From the NCBI GenBank assembly GCA_017608295.1, contig JAFCGF010000063.1, positions 1 to 9,238 on the forward strand: a stretch of 9,238 nt of DNA, read 5' to 3'. Below the pieces are notes generated by a model. The model did no database searches, was not told where the DNA came from, and saw only the letters and a list, made by a program, of their open reading frames with translations. Shown piece after piece: positions 6,186-9,238 of this stretch; the first letter of the stretch is position 1, and each line of letters opens with the position of its first letter. The DNA is from Candidatus Woesearchaeota archaeon. Lineage in GTDB: Archaea; Nanoarchaeota; Nanoarchaeia; Woesearchaeales; JAGVZT01. Both the position numbers and the translations under genes were made by a program.

Positions 6186-7730
6186 ATGACTGACATTAAA
6201 AGAAAGATTGTTAGAAACACAATTGCCAACTATACCTTTCGCCTTATTGTCATAGTCATTAACCTGTTATTACTTCCCTTCATTGTCGATAAGATTGGCG
6301 TTATTGCTTACGGCATATACGCCCTAGTAGGAGCCATTACAGGCTACTTTGGCCTATTGGACATGGGAATCAGCCCAGCATTGGTCAAGCATGTGGCAGA
6401 AGATTATGCAAATAAAGATATTAATAAATTAAATGAAACTGTGAATGCTGGTTTCTTTTTCTTTCTGGCAATGGGAATCATAAGCTTTGTTTCTTTCATT
6501 ATCATAGGAATGTTTTTTATTCAATATTTCAATATGCCTTATGAATATGAATCAACCGCTAAAATTTTAATGTATATCACAGCAATCGCAACATTATTTG
6601 GTTTCCCACTACGTAGTTTTACAGGTATTCTTATTGGTCTGCAGAAACATCATCTGACATCAGGTATTGGGATAATTTCATCAATAATAAACGCAGTGGT
6701 AATTGTAATCATTTTATCAATGGGTGGTGATTTAATTGAAATGGTATTTTACAGCATATTATTCTCTTTGATTAATCCACTGTTAACAATTTTTTTCATC
6801 AATAAAATTCTACCAGAACTAACTATTCATTGGAGGTGTGTAAAAAAAAAGACAACGCAGAAAATATTCCGTTATGGCAGTGTGATGTTTATCATATCCA
6901 TTTGCGGTATTCTCATTTATCAAACAGATCGGATAATAATAGGTGCATTTTTAACGGTTGGAGGTATAACATTCTATGTTATTGCATCAAAATTGCACAC
7001 CCTAATCAGACAAGTCCATGGTTTAATGAGTTCTGCAATAATGCCAGCCGCTTCAGAACTGGACACTCTCAAAAAGAGAAGTACTTTAAAAAAATTGCTT
7101 ATTAGAGGTAGCAAATACACATGCGCGGTAGTATTACCTATCACAATTATGATATTACTATTAACAGAGCCAATAATAAGATATTGGATGGGAGATGAAT
7201 TTTTATCTGTCACTATTCTCAGAAAAACCACATCGATTGTATTATTAACACAAATCTTCGTATTTTATTGGCTTTTGAATGCAAATACAGGCATAGCCAG
7301 TAATATTCTTATGGGGATAGGAAAGTTAAAACTTATAGTATGGTATACAGTATGTATAACCATAGCTAATCTTGCATTGAGCATTATTCTAGTTATGGAC
7401 TATGGCTTGATAGGTGTTGTTTTGGGAACCACTATCCCTTATATCATAGGTTTCCCCATATTCATAAAGCGTAGTTTGAAAATTATCAAAGTCAGGAAGA
7501 AAACCTATTTTAAACAGGTTATTCTTAAGACATATCCGCTTGGCTGCCTTGTAGCTGCCATGCTATATTTCCTGATGACCCTTCATTATCCATCTAATCT
7601 AATAGAAGTTGGAATTTTTGGAGTGTTAACTCTCTCTGTTTATCTTCTAATATTCTACGTTACTGGCCTGAATAGGAAAGAGAAAGAGATGGTCAAGCGG
7701 CAAATCCAGAAGTTCAGAAATGTCACATGA
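6186..7730 (+). CDS. Oligosaccharide flippase, Wzx/MATE-like polysaccharide exporter
   Basis: The product has 514 residues and about 14 hydrophobic segments (roughly 15-35, 42-58, 88-112, 127-150, 160-180, 187-206, 229-246, 249-268, 312-330, 349-366, 383-404, 407-427, 450-466, 472-494). This fits polysaccharide-biosynthesis flippases of the MOP superfamily, as do the early FGLLDMGISPALVKHVAE (55-72) and a basic cytoplasmic tail. Such proteins move lipid-linked glycans across the membrane; in archaea they serve N-glycosylation or surface polysaccharide. GTGAT at 6176-6180 lies five bases before the ATG, and the gene starts 28 bases after rmlB, so it likely shares the rmlC-rmlB transcript. Codons 220-222 lie in an A9 run directly after an internal GGAGGTG, a possible slippage site in a loop between membrane segments. 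It ends 13 bases from the convergent neighbour. The substrate cannot be told from sequence. Confidence 0.9.
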   Translation: MTDIKRKIVRNTIANYTFRLIVIVINLLLLPFIVDKIGVIAYGIYALVGAITGYFGLLDMGISPALVKHVAEDYANKDINKLNETVNAGFFFFLAMGIISFVSFIIIGMFFIQYFNMPYEYESTAKILMYITAIATLFGFPLRSFTGILIGLQKHHLTSGIGIISSIINAVVIVIILSMGGDLIEMVFYSILFSLINPLLTIFFINKILPELTIHWRCVKKKTTQKIFRYGSVMFIISICGILIYQTDRIIIGAFLTVGGITFYVIASKLHTLIRQVHGLMSSAIMPAASELDTLKKRSTLKKLLIRGSKYTCAVVLPITIMILLLTEPIIRYWMGDEFLSVTILRKTTSIVLLTQIFVFYWLLNANTGIASNILMGIGKLKLIVWYTVCITIANLALSIILVMDYGLIGVVLGTTIPYIIGFPIFIKRSLKIIKVRKKTYFKQVILKTYPLGCLVAAMLYFLMTLHYPSNLIEVGIFGVLTLSVYLLIFYVTGLNRKEKEMVKRQIQKFRNVT

Positions 7731-7743
7731 AAAGAATTTAAAG

Positions 7744-8481
7744 TTACTCATGTAATCCTTTTTGTCTAATTCCCACATTTATTTGAGCGATATCTGGCTC
7801 TTTATCAAGTAAACCTATTACATCTTCAATATTCACAATATTCGGCGGATTGTAGAAATGTTCATAAACTATCTTGATGAGTTCAAAATCCTCAGGGGTA
7901 TCAACACACAATCTAAATTCTGGACGATGAAATTCTTCTTTAGCTGTGTGGTTATTCAGATTGAATTTATCTGGATTTTGATAAAGATAAGGTGTAACAT
8001 GTTCTCTCTGGAATGTTTCATTAGCTTCCTTATCCACAACTTCCAGTAATTCTGTTGAAAATACTTCAGTATCCAGCCCTCTCGGATAAGTTCGCTCCAT
8101 AGTATTTGATGAATAATCCGCCTCTTTATTTTTATGTTCTTCAATCAAGATATCTACAGTTCCTGGATCTATCAGTGGGCAATCAGATGTTATTCTGACA
8201 ATCTGGCCAATATCAAATTTCTTCGCGGCATCAAGATACCTTCCCAGAACATCTTCCTCGGAACCTCGATAACATTTTACATGGTTATTATTGGCAAAAT
8301 CATCAATCACATTGTCCTTCTCATTGGTAGTGGTAGCTATTATTATTTCATCCAGACTATTACATCGCTTTAAACGGTCAACAACATGCCAGAGCAAAGG
8401 TTGGCCTGAAATGTTCTTCATTATCTTACCAGGTAATCTGGTAGAGCCCATTCTGGCCTGGATTATGGCACCTGTTTTCAT
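7744..8481 (-). CDS. SpsF/NeuA-like cytidylyltransferase family protein
   Basis: The 245-residue product belongs to the SpsF group (COG1861) of acylneuraminate cytidylyltransferase-like enzymes, which activate sugars, often nonulosonic acids, as nucleotide derivatives. It has the nucleotide-binding start IIQARMGSTRLPGKIM (6-21), ATTTNEKD (49-56), the metal-site segment TSDCPLIDP (98-106), YPRGLDTEVF (132-141), REHVTPYLY (159-167) and LCVDTPEDFELI (191-202). Length is normal and the motifs look intact. Its ATG overlaps the stop of the upstream TIM-barrel gene as ATGA (8481-8478), so the two are coupled; only a weak AGGA precedes the start. The sugar it activates is unknown. No sialic- or legionaminic-acid synthase is in the window, although one could lie beyond the right edge. 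Confidence 0.85.
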   Translation of the reverse strand: MKTGAIIQARMGSTRLPGKIMKNISGQPLLWHVVDRLKRCNSLDEIIIATTTNEKDNVIDDFANNNHVKCYRGSEEDVLGRYLDAAKKFDIGQIVRITSDCPLIDPGTVDILIEEHKNKEADYSSNTMERTYPRGLDTEVFSTELLEVVDKEANETFQREHVTPYLYQNPDKFNLNNHTAKEEFHRPEFRLCVDTPEDFELIKIVYEHFYNPPNIVNIEDVIGLLDKEPDIAQINVGIRQKGLHE

Positions 8482-9224
8482 TTTAATTCCTGCCCAATAA
8501 TTTCTTTTAATCGAATTAGATTTTCCAAGTCACTATTTGGAGATGTTTTAGGCGTTTCTATGGTAAGAAATTTATTTTCAGATTTAGTTACACAACTCAT
8601 CAAAAATTTAAAATCATGCTCACCTTCGCCAATATTCAAATGCTCGTCTTTCTCTTGATTCAACATACCATCAGCAATATGGAATACTTTGGGATTCATT
8701 TCAATAAACTGATCTATCAATTGCTGATAGGGCATGTTCATGCTAATGGCCGCTTTTACTGCATGGTTCAGGTCCAGGCAAAAGCCAAATCTATTATCTA
8801 GCAGTATTTTGATTTGCTCTGGGTTGTACCCAATCAAATTTTCATCGCCCAAACCAACCATTGGCATGTTCTCTATCAATATTCGTTCATCATTTATTTC
8901 CTTTAAGAATTCAACAGCAACTTCAATATCTCCAAAACCAGGGTGGAGTATCAAATATTTTGCATTGAGTTCATCTGCCCATTCAATACAATTTTTGATG
9001 TGTTTTGAATTAATATCTCTCTTTTGCTTATCTGCAATATTCACCCCATGCCGCTCTGTTGTGGCATGGATTATGAACGGAACCCTGTGATCCAGCCAGG
9101 GTCCTATATATGTGCCAGGAATTGGAGTTAATTCTATGAATTGGAACTTATCTGGCCCTATTAATTTCAGGGCATCGGGAATCATGTCTGAATTGCTTGA
9201 CCAGAGCTTTAGACCATATCTCAT
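8478..9224 (-). CDS. Xylose-isomerase-like TIM-barrel protein (sugar-phosphate isomerase/epimerase type)
   Basis: The 248-residue product fits the AP_endonuc_2 / xylose-isomerase-like TIM-barrel family (PF01261), whose members are metal-dependent isomerases, epimerases or, in endonuclease IV, DNA repair enzymes. Candidate metal ligands follow the endonuclease IV order: His53 in IIHATTERHG, His94 in LHPGFGD, Glu118 in IENMP, Asp151 and His154 in CLDLNHA, His182 in FHIADG, the NIGEGEHDF segment (197-205) and Glu223 in TIETP. The start has GGAGG seven bases upstream. It overlaps the SpsF-like gene by four bases, so a sugar-modifying step before nucleotide activation is more likely than DNA repair. 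The substrate is unknown. The promoter and any earlier operon genes lie outside the window. Confidence 0.82.
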   Translation of the reverse strand: MRYGLKLWSSNSDMIPDALKLIGPDKFQFIELTPIPGTYIGPWLDHRVPFIIHATTERHGVNIADKQKRDINSKHIKNCIEWADELNAKYLILHPGFGDIEVAVEFLKEINDERILIENMPMVGLGDENLIGYNPEQIKILLDNRFGFCLDLNHAVKAAISMNMPYQQLIDQFIEMNPKVFHIADGMLNQEKDEHLNIGEGEHDFKFLMSCVTKSENKFLTIETPKTSPNSDLENLIRLKEIIGQELK

Positions 9225-9231
9225 AGCAGTG

Positions 9232-9236
9232 CCTCC
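9232..9236 (-). promoter_or_regulatory. Strong ribosome-binding site of the TIM-barrel gene
   Basis: GGAGG on the minus strand, seven bases before ATG 9224, is a full match to the archaeal anti-Shine-Dalgarno core. It confirms the start. No promoter is visible in the few bases left before the window edge. Confidence 0.7.
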
Positions 9237-9238
9237 GG

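Noticed and set aside
7731..7770. Bidirectional terminator between the flippase and the SpsF-like gene
   Set aside because: Short T runs occur on both strands near the 13-base gap, but there is no convincing hairpin and the runs are no longer than elsewhere in this A+T-rich sequence.
1..9238. tRNA or other RNA genes, CRISPR arrays, insertion sequences or attachment sites
   Set aside because: Almost all of the window is coding, the gaps are under 130 bases, and no cloverleaf, spaced direct repeats, transposase or terminal repeats were seen.

Overview
The window looks like part of an archaeal chromosome, most likely from a mesophilic, A+T-rich euryarchaeal or Thermoplasmatota-type lineage. The domain assignment is fairly firm and the lineage is not. 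The clues are BRE/TATA-like promoter elements about 25 bases ahead of plausible transcript starts, at least one near-leaderless gene (rmlD), ribosome-binding sites matching archaeal 16S tails (GGAGG, GGTGA), a long-form RmlA with a C-terminal beta-helix, and secreted proteins rich in N-X-S/T sequons.

Left part (1-2640): two minus-strand genes for exported proteins. The first is a CARDB-type membrane-anchored surface protein whose 3' end leaves the window. The second is a secreted protein of unknown family. Each has its own TATA-like promoter, and a perfect 8-bp hairpin followed by T-rich sequence separates them.

Middle part (2700-7730): a complete dTDP-L-rhamnose pathway arranged divergently. 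rmlD-rmlA read left with a 4-base ATGA overlap. rmlC-rmlB and a Wzx-type oligosaccharide flippase read right. The 59 bases between the two start codons hold a perfect 7-bp inverted repeat and an AT-rich box that can serve as TATA element in both directions.

Right part (7744-9224): two more minus-strand genes coupled by a 4-base ATGA overlap. They are a xylose-isomerase-like TIM-barrel protein and an SpsF/NeuA-like nucleotidyltransferase, which together suggest an activated acidic or unusual sugar. This pair converges on the flippase with only 13 bases between stop codons. Its operon probably begins outside the window.

Taken together this is an envelope-glycan locus. RmlA, RmlB, RmlC and RmlD would make dTDP-rhamnose, the SpsF/TIM pair may activate a second sugar, the flippase would carry a lipid-linked glycan across the membrane, and the two sequon-rich secreted proteins are natural acceptor candidates. 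No glycosyltransferase or oligosaccharyltransferase is visible here. The main oddities are a Gly in place of the signature Arg in RmlA, an atypical RmlC active-site layout, and a dnaX-like slippery sequence inside the flippase gene. I found no RNA genes, CRISPR arrays or insertion sequences.
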